A stretch of 35,803 nucleotides of DNA from JACKBJ01 sp964549495. Its GTDB lineage: Bacteria > Chloroflexota > Anaerolineae > Epilineales > Epilineaceae. Under the pieces are notes generated by a model. That model ran no database searches and was not told the origin of the DNA. It was given only the letters and a program-made list of their open reading frames with translations. Numbering within the stretch: position 1 is the first letter of the stretch; every line of letters starts with the position of its first letter. A program made the translations under genes and the position numbers. Location: NCBI GenBank assembly GCA_964549495.1, contig CAZJWJ010000053.1, positions 1-35,803 on the forward strand. The letters run 5' to 3'. Shown piece after piece: positions 1-7,739 of the stretch.

Positions 1-1280
1 CCCTCGATCGTCGCCTCGACCAGCTCGGTATTGCTGTTGGCGATGACCTGCTTGACGATCTCGCCCGGTCCGTCCGGATCGCTGAAGACCGCCGAGAGGT
101 CGATGACCCGGGTATCCCCCTGCTCGGCCGTGACGTCGCCGATCGGATTGGCCACCACCGGCGGCTGATCGACCGGCTCCGGCAGGACCGTCACCTTGAA
201 GGTGTCGTCCACGTGCTTGCCGTTGGAGGTGGCGCGCACCGTGATGTCGGCATCGCCGCTCATGCCCGGCGCGAACTCGAGCGTCAGCTCGTTGCCCTCG
301 ATGCGCGGGGTCACCAGGCCCGGCCAGCTGTTGGTCAGGATGCTCTTCTCGATCTCGCTGTTGTCGTTGTCCGGATCGACGAAGACGCTGGTCAGGTCGA
401 TGACCGTCGGCTCGGAGTTGATGTCGACCGTCACGTCGGCGATGGGTTGGGAGACCGTCGGCGGCTCGTCGGGATCCGGCGGTTCCGGGAGATCTCCCTG
501 CACGGCGGTCGCCGTCTGGATCATGTCCCAGACCACGCCCTGCTGCGCGCCGGTGGGTCGGTAGTCGACCGCCACCAGCACGTGGCTGTTGCCGCCCGTG
601 GCGTTGACGCCCGGCACGGTGATCTGGCAGGTGGCCGAGCCGCCATCCTCGATCTCGGCGCAGAGGCCGCCCGAGGCGTCCTTGATGACCGAATGCGGCG
701 AGTAATAGCGCTTCTGCTCGGTCCAGACGATGGCGTGCAGCTGGGCGCTGTTGCCCTGTCCCAAGGTCTCGCCGACCCGGTTGATGATGCGCGCCTGCAC
801 CACCACGTCGTTACCGACTTGCTGGAAGGCCGCATCGACGTGCGCGCCGGCCCGTCGCCGCTGGGCGCGGTCGATGGCCTGCGGGTAGATGCGCTCGAAG
901 TCGGTCTGCTGACCGGTGAAGTGCTGGAACTCGTCGACCAGGATCATCGGCGTGGTGACCGATCCCCCGCCGCCGTTGCCGCGATAGACATCCCAGAAAT
1001 GGCGGTACATCTGGCTCTGGGTATGCTCGGGAACGCCCGTCGAGTATTCGATGAAGACGACGGGCTTGCCCTCGTACTGCGGGACGATCCGCTCCTCTAG
1101 CGACCGACCGGCCGCTGCGCAGATCCCTCAGTTGGGCTTGCCGATCTTGATGAAGACCGTCTGGCGTGCCTGCTCGTCGGCCTGGGCCAGCGCGGTCGCC
1201 TCGGATTGGAGGACGGTGGCCGCGTGCAGGCCCACGAGCGCTGCGCCCGTGACCGCGAGCGTGGTGAAGAGTCGATGCAT
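1..1280 (-). CDS. Exported thioredoxin-fold protein with cadherin/Ig-like repeats; candidate selenoprotein (in-frame UGA), 3' end outside window
   Basis: The start is ATG 1280-1278, with GGAGG five bases upstream. Residues 1-40 look like a signal peptide or membrane anchor (MHRLFTT, then a hydrophobic stretch). A beta strand (TVFIKIGKPN, 41-50) leads into TGA at codon 51 followed by G-I-C. Translation then continues in the same frame to the window edge without another stop. After the TGA come a helix, a strand (KPVVFIEYST) and VTTPMILVDE, whose Pro111 sits where thioredoxin folds have their cis-Pro. This makes codon 51 the first position of a UxxC/CxxC redox centre (U51-G-I-C54). From about residue 272 there are at least two cadherin/Ig-like repeats (DxTV..., VIDLTSVFVDPD, VIDLSAVFSDPDG). 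The protein is probably extracytoplasmic and may do thiol/disulfide chemistry on a surface protein. Alternatives are a nonsense mutation or sequencing error (TGC to TGA). It is divergent from the neighbouring hydrolase gene. I do not recognise the full architecture. Confidence 0.72.
1086..1127 (-). promoter_or_regulatory. Candidate bacterial SECIS hairpin immediately 3' of the UGA
   Basis: Numbering from the base after UGA, nt 3-9 (GAUCUGC) pair with nt 36-42 (GCGGAUC), with one G-U pair. Nt 12-18 (AGCGGCC) pair with nt 23-29 (GGUCGCU), also with one G-U pair, and close a GGUC loop at nt 19-22. An asymmetric internal loop separates the two stems. As I recall it, the E. coli fdhF SECIS also presents GGUC in its apical loop at the same distance from UGA; SelB reads that loop. 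High GC makes chance stems likely, but the loop sequence and spacing are specific. A bulged U like that of fdhF is not obvious here. Confidence 0.55.
1128..1130 (-). other. In-frame UGA, candidate selenocysteine codon (Sec51)
   Basis: The TGA (+ strand TCA) interrupts one otherwise open frame. Upstream it reads K-I-G-K-P-N and downstream G-I-C-A-A-A. A thioredoxin-fold strand ends just before it, and the resolving Cys lies three residues after it, giving U-x-x-C. Replacing Sec by Cys would give the ordinary motif C-G-I-C. The first ATG after the TGA in frame is near 1010, past the active-site helix, so re-initiation would not make a sensible domain. Confidence 0.65.
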
Positions 1281-1565
1281 CCCTACCTCCGATGGCTGCT
1301 TTGTTTCTGCGGTCCCATGCGGGCGCACCCACGGCGGGCGAACAGCACCGCAAACCGACCCGAACGGACCGGTCCCAAGGGCAGTGTACCGACGCTCCAG
1401 GGGCCTGTCAATAGGCATCGGCTCCCGCGCAGTCGCAAACTCCCGGCAATGCAGGGCGGCGCGGCGTTGGCCGGCCCGGATGACTTGCGATATCGTGGCT
1501 TCCGGTCGCAACCGCTCCACGGCCGTCCCGGCCGTCGAGGCCCTAAGATTCCCCGAGTTCCGTGC

Positions 1566-2429
1566 ATGTCCATCCTCTTCCGCATCCTGGCCAGCGGGTC
1601 CTCCGGCAACGCCCTGTTCCTGCGCGCCGGCGGCACCCGCCTGCTCGTCGATGCCGGCATCTCCCCGCGGCGCATCCAGCACGCGCTGGCCGAGATCGAC
1701 GAGCGCGTGGACGACCTGACGGCGGTGCTGCTGACCCACGAGCATTCGGATCACGTGCGCGGCCTGGCCAGCCTCTTGGCCGGCCGCGAGATCCCGGTCC
1801 TGGCCACCCGTGGCACGCGCCGCGCCTTGGAAACGGCCGACAAGGGGGCCGCGGTTGCCCCCACGATCTCGACCTGGGGCGATCCCCTGCGCGCCGCCCG
1901 AAGCCTGCAGCTGGGCGGCTTGCGCGTCCGGCCCTTCCCGATTCCCCACGACGCGGCCGAGCCGGTGGGCTTTCGCATCGAGGCCGAGGGACTGGCCGTC
2001 GGGATCGCCACCGATCTGGGTTGCGCCACGCCGGTGGTCGAGCGCAGCCTGGCCGGCTGTGACCTCTTGGTGATCGAGGCCAACCACGACCTGGACCTGC
2101 TGGCGCGCGGGCCCTATCCGAGCTTTCTCAAGCGGCGCGTGGCCTCGCGCAAGGGCCATCTCTCCAACGACCAAGCGGCCGCGCTCCTGGCCCGTCTAGG
2201 CAGTCCGCAGCTGCGGCGGGTCGTGCTGGCCCACCTCAGCGGCACCAACAACGCCGCCGACCTGGCCCTGCGCGCGGTGGCGCCGGCCTTGGCCGGCCAG
2301 ACCCAGGTCGAGTTGAGCGTCGGCCGCCCGCGGGCCGCCGGCGAGCCCATCGAGCTGTCCGCCCGGAGCGCGAAGGCCGACCGAGGCGAGCCGGCGCCAT
2401 CGCTTCGCCAACTCGGCTTGTTCGACTGA
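1566..2429 (+). CDS. MBL-fold metallo-hydrolase, YycJ/WalJ-like
   Basis: This 287-residue protein starts at ATG 1566 (MSILFRILASGSSGN), which matches the usual N-terminus of YycJ/WalJ-type metallo-beta-lactamase-fold proteins (S-x-SSGN). The metal-binding motif THEHSDH (HxHxDH) follows in LTHEHSDHVRGL. Further metal-ligand candidates are Asp in ATDLG, His in EANHD and His in VLAHLSGTNN. Family members are thought to act as cytoplasmic exonucleases or phosphodiesterases tied to DNA replication or repair; the exact substrate is uncertain. The frame is open further upstream, but the conserved N-terminus decides the start. No strong Shine-Dalgarno is visible. It stands alone, divergent from the candidate selenoprotein gene across about 285 bp. 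The C-terminal tail (about 235-287) is variable and charged. Confidence 0.85.
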   Translation: MSILFRILASGSSGNALFLRAGGTRLLVDAGISPRRIQHALAEIDERVDDLTAVLLTHEHSDHVRGLASLLAGREIPVLATRGTRRALETADKGAAVAPTISTWGDPLRAARSLQLGGLRVRPFPIPHDAAEPVGFRIEAEGLAVGIATDLGCATPVVERSLAGCDLLVIEANHDLDLLARGPYPSFLKRRVASRKGHLSNDQAAALLARLGSPQLRRVVLAHLSGTNNAADLALRAVAPALAGQTQVELSVGRPRAAGEPIELSARSAKADRGEPAPSLRQLGLFD

Positions 2430-2836
2430 GTTCGCCATGCGCCGGAACTTGGCGCACCTCCACGGATCGAAACCGGTTCGTGGCGCGGGCGAGGTTCATA
2501 GGAGTTCGCCATGGGCCCGATCTCGATGCAGCGCCGAGACTTGGAGGCGCTGGCTGCTGCGGCTAGAGGTCGCGCGAGGCGGATTTGCGGTCCCCTGACC
2601 GGACCTCGATGTCGCCGGACATGTCTCACCTTCGCGCCGAGCGGTGTCCATGGGGATGACCGATGTGGAGAAGGGAGGATGCCGGCTTGCCCAGAGCGAG
2701 CGCCGAGATCGGGCAGCAGGCTGCCGAGTCGAGCAGCCTGTCGATGCGCATGAGCCCACGGGATGTCGACCGCGGGGCGACGAGCAGCGATGCGCGTTCC
2801 GCGCGCGGCGCGACCGAGCGGAGCGCGCGGGACCCG
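2430..2836 (+). other. Intergenic region before the sigma-factor operon
   Basis: No convincing gene. A 6-bp stem (TGCGCC 2438-2443, GGCGCA 2451-2456) just after the hydrolase stop could be a weak terminator but lacks a T run. The 12-mer GAGTTCGCCATG occurs twice (2428-2439 and 2502-2513). The second copy, with AGGAG before it, could start an 80-codon Arg-rich frame (2511-2753), but its composition looks like a shadow frame. The sigma-factor frame is open back to 2663, so its start could lie in this region. Confidence 0.4.
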
Positions 2837-3430
2837 ATGCAAAGCAGGTCGATCCAAGACACGGAGACCCGGGAAGCGGTCGAGCGGGCCGTGGCCGGTG
2901 ATGGCCAGGCCTTCGCCGCGCTCTACCGCCGTCACGTGGAGACCGTACACCGCTACATCCTCTTCCGCGTCGGCGACGAGGCCAGCGCGCGGGACCTGAC
3001 ACAGGACACCTTCCTGCGCGCCCTGCGCGGCATCGATGGTCTGGAGCGCCACGATCGCTTCCGGCCCTGGCTGCTGTCCATCGCGCGTCGGACGGTCCAG
3101 AATCACTATCGGTCCCGCGGCCGACGCCCGGATCAGACCGATCTGGAGCGCTTGGAGCGCGATCAGGCCGCCGGCGGATGGACGGGCCGTCAGCCCGATC
3201 TGCAGGCCGATCTGGAGAGCGGGCTGCGCCTGGAGGCCCTGCGCGCGGCGGTGATCCGGCTCAGCGCGGCCCAGCAAGAGGTCATCGGGCTGCGCTTCGT
3301 GGCCGGCCTGTCCTTCGACGAGACCGCGGCCGCCACCGGCCGGTCGCTGCATGCCGTGCGCAAGCTGCAGTACCGCGGACTGGCCTTGCTGCGCGAGCGT
3401 CTGGCCGGCCGCGAGGAGGAATTGCGATGA
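2837..3430 (+). CDS. ECF-type RNA polymerase sigma factor
   Basis: From ATG 2837 the protein is 197 residues, the usual ECF size. Region 2 is at about 23-95 (AFAALYRRHVETVHRYILFR, then DLTQDTFLRAL and RFRPWLLSIARR). Region 4 is at about 140-190 (LSAAQQEVIGLRFVAGLSFDETA, then SLHAVRKLQYRGLALLRERL) and carries the helix-turn-helix that reads the -35 element. The frame is open upstream to 2663, with other ATGs near 2744 and 2750. I chose 2837 because sequence before it is Arg/Ser-rich with no family resemblance; the Shine-Dalgarno is weak for all options. The stop overlaps the next gene by ATGA, so it is translationally coupled to the anti-sigma candidate. This sigma factor probably directs transcription of its own operon, including the two Tat-exported proteins. 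Confidence 0.88.
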   Translation: MQSRSIQDTETREAVERAVAGDGQAFAALYRRHVETVHRYILFRVGDEASARDLTQDTFLRALRGIDGLERHDRFRPWLLSIARRTVQNHYRSRGRRPDQTDLERLERDQAAGGWTGRQPDLQADLESGLRLEALRAAVIRLSAAQQEVIGLRFVAGLSFDETAAATGRSLHAVRKLQYRGLALLRERLAGREEELR

Positions 3431-4632
3431 GCCTCGAAGCGCGGGAGCAAGAGCGCGCACTGGCGCTCCAGAACGGGCTGGCCCGGATCGAGGCCGGTGC
3501 CGATCGACGGGCCAGCCAGATCCTGGCGGGGATGGATCCGGCCGAGGGCGAGGAGCTGGCGGCCCTCTTCGACTTGGCCGGCGAGCTGCGGGCCGTCCCG
3601 ATGCCGGCCTTGTCGGAGGCCGACCTGGGCCGAATCGAAGCCGACTTGCTGCGCCGCTCGGGCCCGGCCGCCACCCGGCGCTGGCCCGACTGGCAGCCCT
3701 GGTGGATCGTGGCCGCGTTGGCGCTGGGACTGCTGGGGCTGCTGGCGCTGTCGTCGATCGAGCTGCCCGGTCCAGGCTTCGGTGAAGGGCGGGCCGGCTC
3801 CCAATGGAGATCCGATGGATCGCCACCGCCGACGGCCATGGCCGCTAGTGTCTTGCCGGAGGCTGACCCGCCGGTCTCGACGCCGACGCCGGATGGTCCG
3901 CGCGGAGACGAGACCCCGGATCTCGGCTCGCGCCTGCTGGCTGACCTGCAAGCGACCGCGGCCGCGCGCCCGGCGCAGTCCCCCGTCCTCTCCACATCCG
4001 CGATCGGGCATTCGATCGAATCGACGCCGACGCCATCCGCGACGCTCGCGGCGACCTTCACGCCCGGCGCGCCACCGGGCAGCGGCCGGGTCGCGCCGGG
4101 CGATGATCCGAGCGATCCGCCGGCGACCGCGACTTCGATCCGCATCCCGAGCGCCACGGCCAGCGTCACCAGCAGCCCGACCCCGGTGCCGACGGATCGG
4201 CCGACCGAGTTGCCGACCGAAGTGCCGAGCGAGGAGCCCTCGCCGGAGCCCAGTCCGGAGCCGACCGAGGAAGCCGAGGCGGTGCTGGAGGTGGTCTTGG
4301 TCGATGCCGAATCCGGCGACCGCGTGGCCGAGGCCGAGGTCTCGGCGATACGGGTAGACGGGGGCCCGCGGATCGACGGGCGCAGCGGAGCCGGGGGCGT
4401 GGCGCGGCTGGTGATCGCCGGCGGACTGCCCTATCTGGTGGTCGCCGAGAGCGGCCGGCACCGCTCGCGCTGGTGGCCCGATGCCGCCGAACGCGAGGGC
4501 GCCCAAGAGATCGTGGTCGCGCCGGGGCAGGCGCGGGAGATCGAGCTGCGCTTGCGACGACGAAGCCAGAGCGGAACCGAGACCGATCGGGATCCGAGTC
4601 CATCCGAAGCGAATCGAGGAGTCCTACGATGA
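3427..4632 (+). CDS. Membrane anti-sigma-like protein with Pro/Thr-rich outer region
   Basis: 401 residues, starting at ATG 3427 within the sigma-factor stop (ATGA). Residues 1-80 are a helical cytoplasmic region (LQNGLARIEAGADRRAS, AALFDLAGELRAVPMP) that resembles the sigma-binding part of Chloroflexi anti-sigma proteins; no HxxxCxxC zinc motif is present. One transmembrane segment lies at about 92-110 (WWIVAALALGLLGLLAL). A long low-complexity Pro/Thr/Ser/Glu linker follows, with TPTP, PTELPTEVPSEEP and SPEPSPEPTEE. A C-terminal domain of about 100 residues (VLEVVLVDAESGDRVAEAEV and following) looks like a carboxypeptidase-regulatory/CNA-B-type beta sandwich. Role inferred from position and topology: it holds the sigma factor at the membrane and senses an outside signal through the beta domain. 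Confidence 0.7.
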   Translation: MSLEAREQERALALQNGLARIEAGADRRASQILAGMDPAEGEELAALFDLAGELRAVPMPALSEADLGRIEADLLRRSGPAATRRWPDWQPWWIVAALALGLLGLLALSSIELPGPGFGEGRAGSQWRSDGSPPPTAMAASVLPEADPPVSTPTPDGPRGDETPDLGSRLLADLQATAAARPAQSPVLSTSAIGHSIESTPTPSATLAATFTPGAPPGSGRVAPGDDPSDPPATATSIRIPSATASVTSSPTPVPTDRPTELPTEVPSEEPSPEPSPEPTEEAEAVLEVVLVDAESGDRVAEAEVSAIRVDGGPRIDGRSGAGGVARLVIAGGLPYLVVAESGRHRSRWWPDAAEREGAQEIVVAPGQAREIELRLRRRSQSGTETDRDPSPSEANRGVLR

Positions 4633-6218
4633 GCATCAGCCGACGTCGATTCTTGGCCAGCAGTGGTGCCGCCGCGGCCGCCGGCCTGGCGGGGCCCGCG
4701 CTGGGTCGTCTGCCGGCCGGCGGACGGCCACGTGTGGCCTGGGCCGCCGGCTGCGACGAGCCGATGCAAGCGCCGCGCTCGGCCGACTGGCATCTCTTGA
4801 ACCGGGCCACCTTCGGTCCCACCCGGGCCGAGCTGGCGCGCCTGGAGCGGATGGGGCGCTCGGCCTGGCTGGCCGAGCAGCTCGATCCGGAGGCGATCGA
4901 CGACCGCGCGGTCGAGGCCGCTCTGGAGCCCTTGGAGAGCCTGCGCTGGAGTCCGGAGGAGATCAAGGCCAACGGCTTCGGGCAGGGCCGGCCGGTGTCC
5001 AACGAGCTGGTCGCCGCCATGCTCTACCGGGCCGTGGCCAGCCGCCGGCAGCTCCACGAGGTGATGGTCGACTTCTGGAGCAACCACTTCAACGTCTGGC
5101 ATCCGGAGGAGCTGGTTTCGCGCACCAAGACCGTCGACGACCGCGAGGTCTTTCGCAAGCACGCCCTGGGCCGCTTCCGCGACCTGGTCCACGGCAGCTC
5201 GGCCAGCGTGTCGATGATGCGCTACCTCAATACGGTGCGGAACACGCGCGAGGGGCCCAACGAGAACTTCGCCCGCGAGCTGATGGAGCTGCACTGCCTG
5301 GGCGTCGACGGCGGCTACACCGAGGCCGACGTCAAGGAGGTGGCCCGCTGCTTCACCGGCTGGAACTTCGACAACAACAGCTGGCGCTTCGAGTTCCGCG
5401 GCGGCGACCACGCGCTGGGCAACAAGACCGTGCTGGGCAAGCGCATCCCCGAGGCCGGCGCCGAGGAGGGCCGCATGGTCATCGACCATCTGGTCGACCA
5501 GCCGGCCTGCGCGGTGCACGTGGCGCGCCGGCTCTGCCAGCGCTTCGTGGCCGATGATCCACCCCGGACCATCGTCATCCGGGTGGCGGGCGCCTTCGGC
5601 CAGGACGGCGACATCCCGGCCATGCTGCGCACCCTGTTCAGCTCGCCGGAGTTCGACGAGGCCTGGCACGTGCCGGGCGAGAGCGCCATGGCACCGGCCA
5701 AGATCCGCCGGCCGATCGAGCATTGGGCCGGTGCCCTGCGGGCCCTCGAGGTCGATGCCGGCGCGCTCCTGCGCGAGCTGCCGGCCGATGCCTACGAAGA
5801 GCAGCACGTGGACTACGAGGGCCGGGCCGAGGCCTACCTGCAGCGCATGGATCAGCTGCCCTTCCGCTGGCCGGCGCCGGACGGCTACCCGGAGACCGGG
5901 CCCTGGTGGGGCGGCATGCACGTGATGATCGGCCGCTGGAACTTCGCCTACGAGCTGGCCGACGATCGGCTCTGGGGCCTGCGGGCCGATCTGGTCGGCC
6001 AGATGCGATCCGATGCGGTGCCGACGACGCCGGCCGAGGTGGTCGACTACTGGGCCGGGCGCATCCTGCCGCGGCCGCTGGGCCTGGTCGACCGGCAGCG
6101 CCTGATCCTCTACCTCTCGCGCGGCAGCGCCGAGCCGGTGGCCGAGTCCGAGCTGCGCGCGCGCCTGCCGATGCTCGTCGCGCTGCTCTTCGACAGCCCC
6201 TACTACCAGTGGCGATGA
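4629..6218 (+). CDS. DUF1800 family protein, Tat-exported
   Basis: 529 residues; ATG 4629 overlaps the previous stop (ATGA), with GAGGAG about ten bases upstream. The N-terminus SRRRFLASSGAAAAAGLAGP is a twin-arginine signal. The mature part opens with HLLNRATFGPT, typical of DUF1800, followed by other family landmarks: VMVDFWSNHFNV, NENFARELMELHCLGVDGGYTE, VARCFTGWNFD, GKTVLGKRIPE-like (NKTVLGKRIPEAG), and near the end LPFRWPAPDGYPETG. Family function is not established; DUF1800 genes commonly sit beside DUF1501 genes, as here. It should fold in the cytoplasm and be exported by Tat, which often indicates a cofactor or metal. Expression is probably controlled by the sigma factor at the head of the operon. 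Confidence 0.88.
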   Translation: MSISRRRFLASSGAAAAAGLAGPALGRLPAGGRPRVAWAAGCDEPMQAPRSADWHLLNRATFGPTRAELARLERMGRSAWLAEQLDPEAIDDRAVEAALEPLESLRWSPEEIKANGFGQGRPVSNELVAAMLYRAVASRRQLHEVMVDFWSNHFNVWHPEELVSRTKTVDDREVFRKHALGRFRDLVHGSSASVSMMRYLNTVRNTREGPNENFARELMELHCLGVDGGYTEADVKEVARCFTGWNFDNNSWRFEFRGGDHALGNKTVLGKRIPEAGAEEGRMVIDHLVDQPACAVHVARRLCQRFVADDPPRTIVIRVAGAFGQDGDIPAMLRTLFSSPEFDEAWHVPGESAMAPAKIRRPIEHWAGALRALEVDAGALLRELPADAYEEQHVDYEGRAEAYLQRMDQLPFRWPAPDGYPETGPWWGGMHVMIGRWNFAYELADDRLWGLRADLVGQMRSDAVPTTPAEVVDYWAGRILPRPLGLVDRQRLILYLSRGSAEPVAESELRARLPMLVALLFDSPYYQWR

Positions 6219-6261
6219 TCGGGACCGACCGAGGCCTCGCCAGCGAACCAGGAGACCGAAG

Positions 6262-7614
6262 ATGATCGACGGCAAGCTGTCCCGACGACGACTGATCTCC
6301 AGCGCCGCCCTGGCCGGCGCCGGGCTGCCGAGCTGGATGCCCCGCCTGGCCTTCCGCAGCGACCGGAGCGGTCCGGCCCGAGACGTGCTGGTCTGCCTCT
6401 TCCAGCGCGGCGGCATGGACGGCCTCTCGGCCGTGATCCCCTACGAGGACGAACGCTACTACGACCTGCGTCCGCGCATCGCCTTCCGCGCGCCGCGCAC
6501 GGGTGACGCCTCGACCATCCAGCCCCTGACCGACCAGTTCGGGCTGGCGCCGGCGCTCGGCGGCCTGCGCGACATCTGGGACGACAGCCACCTGGCGGTG
6601 GTCCACGCCACCGGCTCGCCCCACGGCTCGCGCAGCCACTTCGAGGCCATGGGCTACATGGAGCGGGGATCGGCCGGCGAGAAGGGCCTGTCCACCGGCT
6701 GGCTCGGCCGCCACCTCTCGGCCACGGCCGGCGAGGGCGACTCGCCCTTCCGGGCCATCGGCTTCGGTGCCGGCCTGCAGCAGAGCCTGCGCGGTCCCAT
6801 CCCTGCCGCCAGCCTGCGCTCCATCGCAGACTTTCACCTGAAGGGCCGCGAGGCCGAGCTGGAGCGCTACAAGCGCGAGCTGGAATCGCTCTGGTGCGCC
6901 GAGGACTGGCTGAGCGAGGATACCCGCGCCACCTTCGAGGCGCTGGATACCCTCGAGCGGGCCGATCCGGAGCAGTATCGGCCCGAGAACGGCGCCACCT
7001 ATCCGGAGACGGAGCTGGGACAAGGTCTGAAGCAGATCGCGCAGCTGATCAAGGCCGATGTGGGCCTGGAGGTGGCTTGCATCGACATCGGCGGCTGGGA
7101 CACGCACGTCAACCAGGTCTGGAACAACAACGATCCCAACCGGGGCATGATGTTCAACCTGCTGCAGCGCCTGGACGAGGCCATCTTCGCCTTCTACCGC
7201 GACCTGGGCCCGCGCTTCGTCGATCCGGGCGTGACCCTGGTGACGATGAGCGAGTTCGGCCGGCGGGTGGCCCAGAACGCCAGCAACGGCACCGACCACG
7301 GCGAGGGCAGCTGCATGTTCATCGTCTCCGGTGCCGCCGAGCGCGGCGTGCACACCCGGTGGCCGGGCCTGGCGCCCGAGGACCTGGCCCGCGGCGAGGA
7401 CCTGGCCATCACCATCGACTACCGCGACGTGCTGGCCGAGCTCTTGCTCGGCCGGATGGGCAACGGCGCCTTCGATCGGGTCTTCCCGGGCCATGCGCCC
7501 CTGCTGCACGGCGTAGTGCGCCACCGCGCCGACGCGCCGGATCCGGGGACGGGTCCGGGGCAGGGGCCGGGTGGCAGCCTGCAGGTCTTCTTGCCCTTTG
7601 CGGGCAAGCGCTGA
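6262..7614 (+). CDS. DUF1501 family protein, Tat-exported
   Basis: 450 residues; start ATG 6262 preceded by CAGGAG. The signal is KLSRRRLISSAALAGAGLPSW (twin-arginine). The body has the alkaline-phosphatase-like features seen in DUF1501 proteins: VLVCLFQRGGMDGLS, then LAVVHATGSPHGSRSHF, IDIGGWDTHVNQ and TLVTMSEFGRR, followed by GTDHGEGSCMF and GRGEDLAITIDYRDVLAE-type sequence. The conserved Asp/His residues in GGWDTH and GTDHG are likely metal ligands by analogy with sulfatase/phosphatase folds; activity in the family is unproven. The gene follows the DUF1800 gene by 43 bp. The last eleven residues (LQVFLPFAGKR) follow a Pro/Gly-rich spacer and resemble tails of two other secreted proteins in the window. 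A strong hairpin follows the stop. Confidence 0.88.
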   Translation: MIDGKLSRRRLISSAALAGAGLPSWMPRLAFRSDRSGPARDVLVCLFQRGGMDGLSAVIPYEDERYYDLRPRIAFRAPRTGDASTIQPLTDQFGLAPALGGLRDIWDDSHLAVVHATGSPHGSRSHFEAMGYMERGSAGEKGLSTGWLGRHLSATAGEGDSPFRAIGFGAGLQQSLRGPIPAASLRSIADFHLKGREAELERYKRELESLWCAEDWLSEDTRATFEALDTLERADPEQYRPENGATYPETELGQGLKQIAQLIKADVGLEVACIDIGGWDTHVNQVWNNNDPNRGMMFNLLQRLDEAIFAFYRDLGPRFVDPGVTLVTMSEFGRRVAQNASNGTDHGEGSCMFIVSGAAERGVHTRWPGLAPEDLARGEDLAITIDYRDVLAELLLGRMGNGAFDRVFPGHAPLLHGVVRHRADAPDPGTGPGQGPGGSLQVFLPFAGKR

Positions 7615-7663
7615 GCCGATCGGACGACTTCCGAACCGAAGATCGTAAGGGCTCGCCCTAACC

Positions 7664-7709
7664 GGCCTCGACCGCCGCGGCATTTGATTCATGCGCGGCG
7701 GTCGAGGCC
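7664..7709. terminator. Strong hairpin between convergent genes
   Basis: A perfect 16-bp inverted repeat (GGCCTCGACCGCCGCG, 7664-7679, and its complement at 7694-7709) encloses a 14-base AT-richer loop. It lies 50 bp after the DUF1501 stop and 30 bp beyond the convergent universal-stress gene. No T run follows on either strand, so efficiency as an intrinsic terminator is uncertain, but position fits a shared bidirectional terminator. Confidence 0.65.
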
Positions 7710-7739
7710 CGGTCGGTTCGACAGACAGCGAGCTCGCGA

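Noticed and set aside
213..1100. A 295-codon plus-strand frame opposite the selenoprotein candidate
   Set aside because: His/Asp/Arg/Val-rich antisense shadow with no motif; the minus-strand frame carries thioredoxin and cadherin-like features.
2511..2753. 80-codon frame with AGGAG before its ATG
   Set aside because: Arg/Cys-rich, no hydrophobic or structural pattern, no resemblance to any family; the ribosome-binding match is probably chance.
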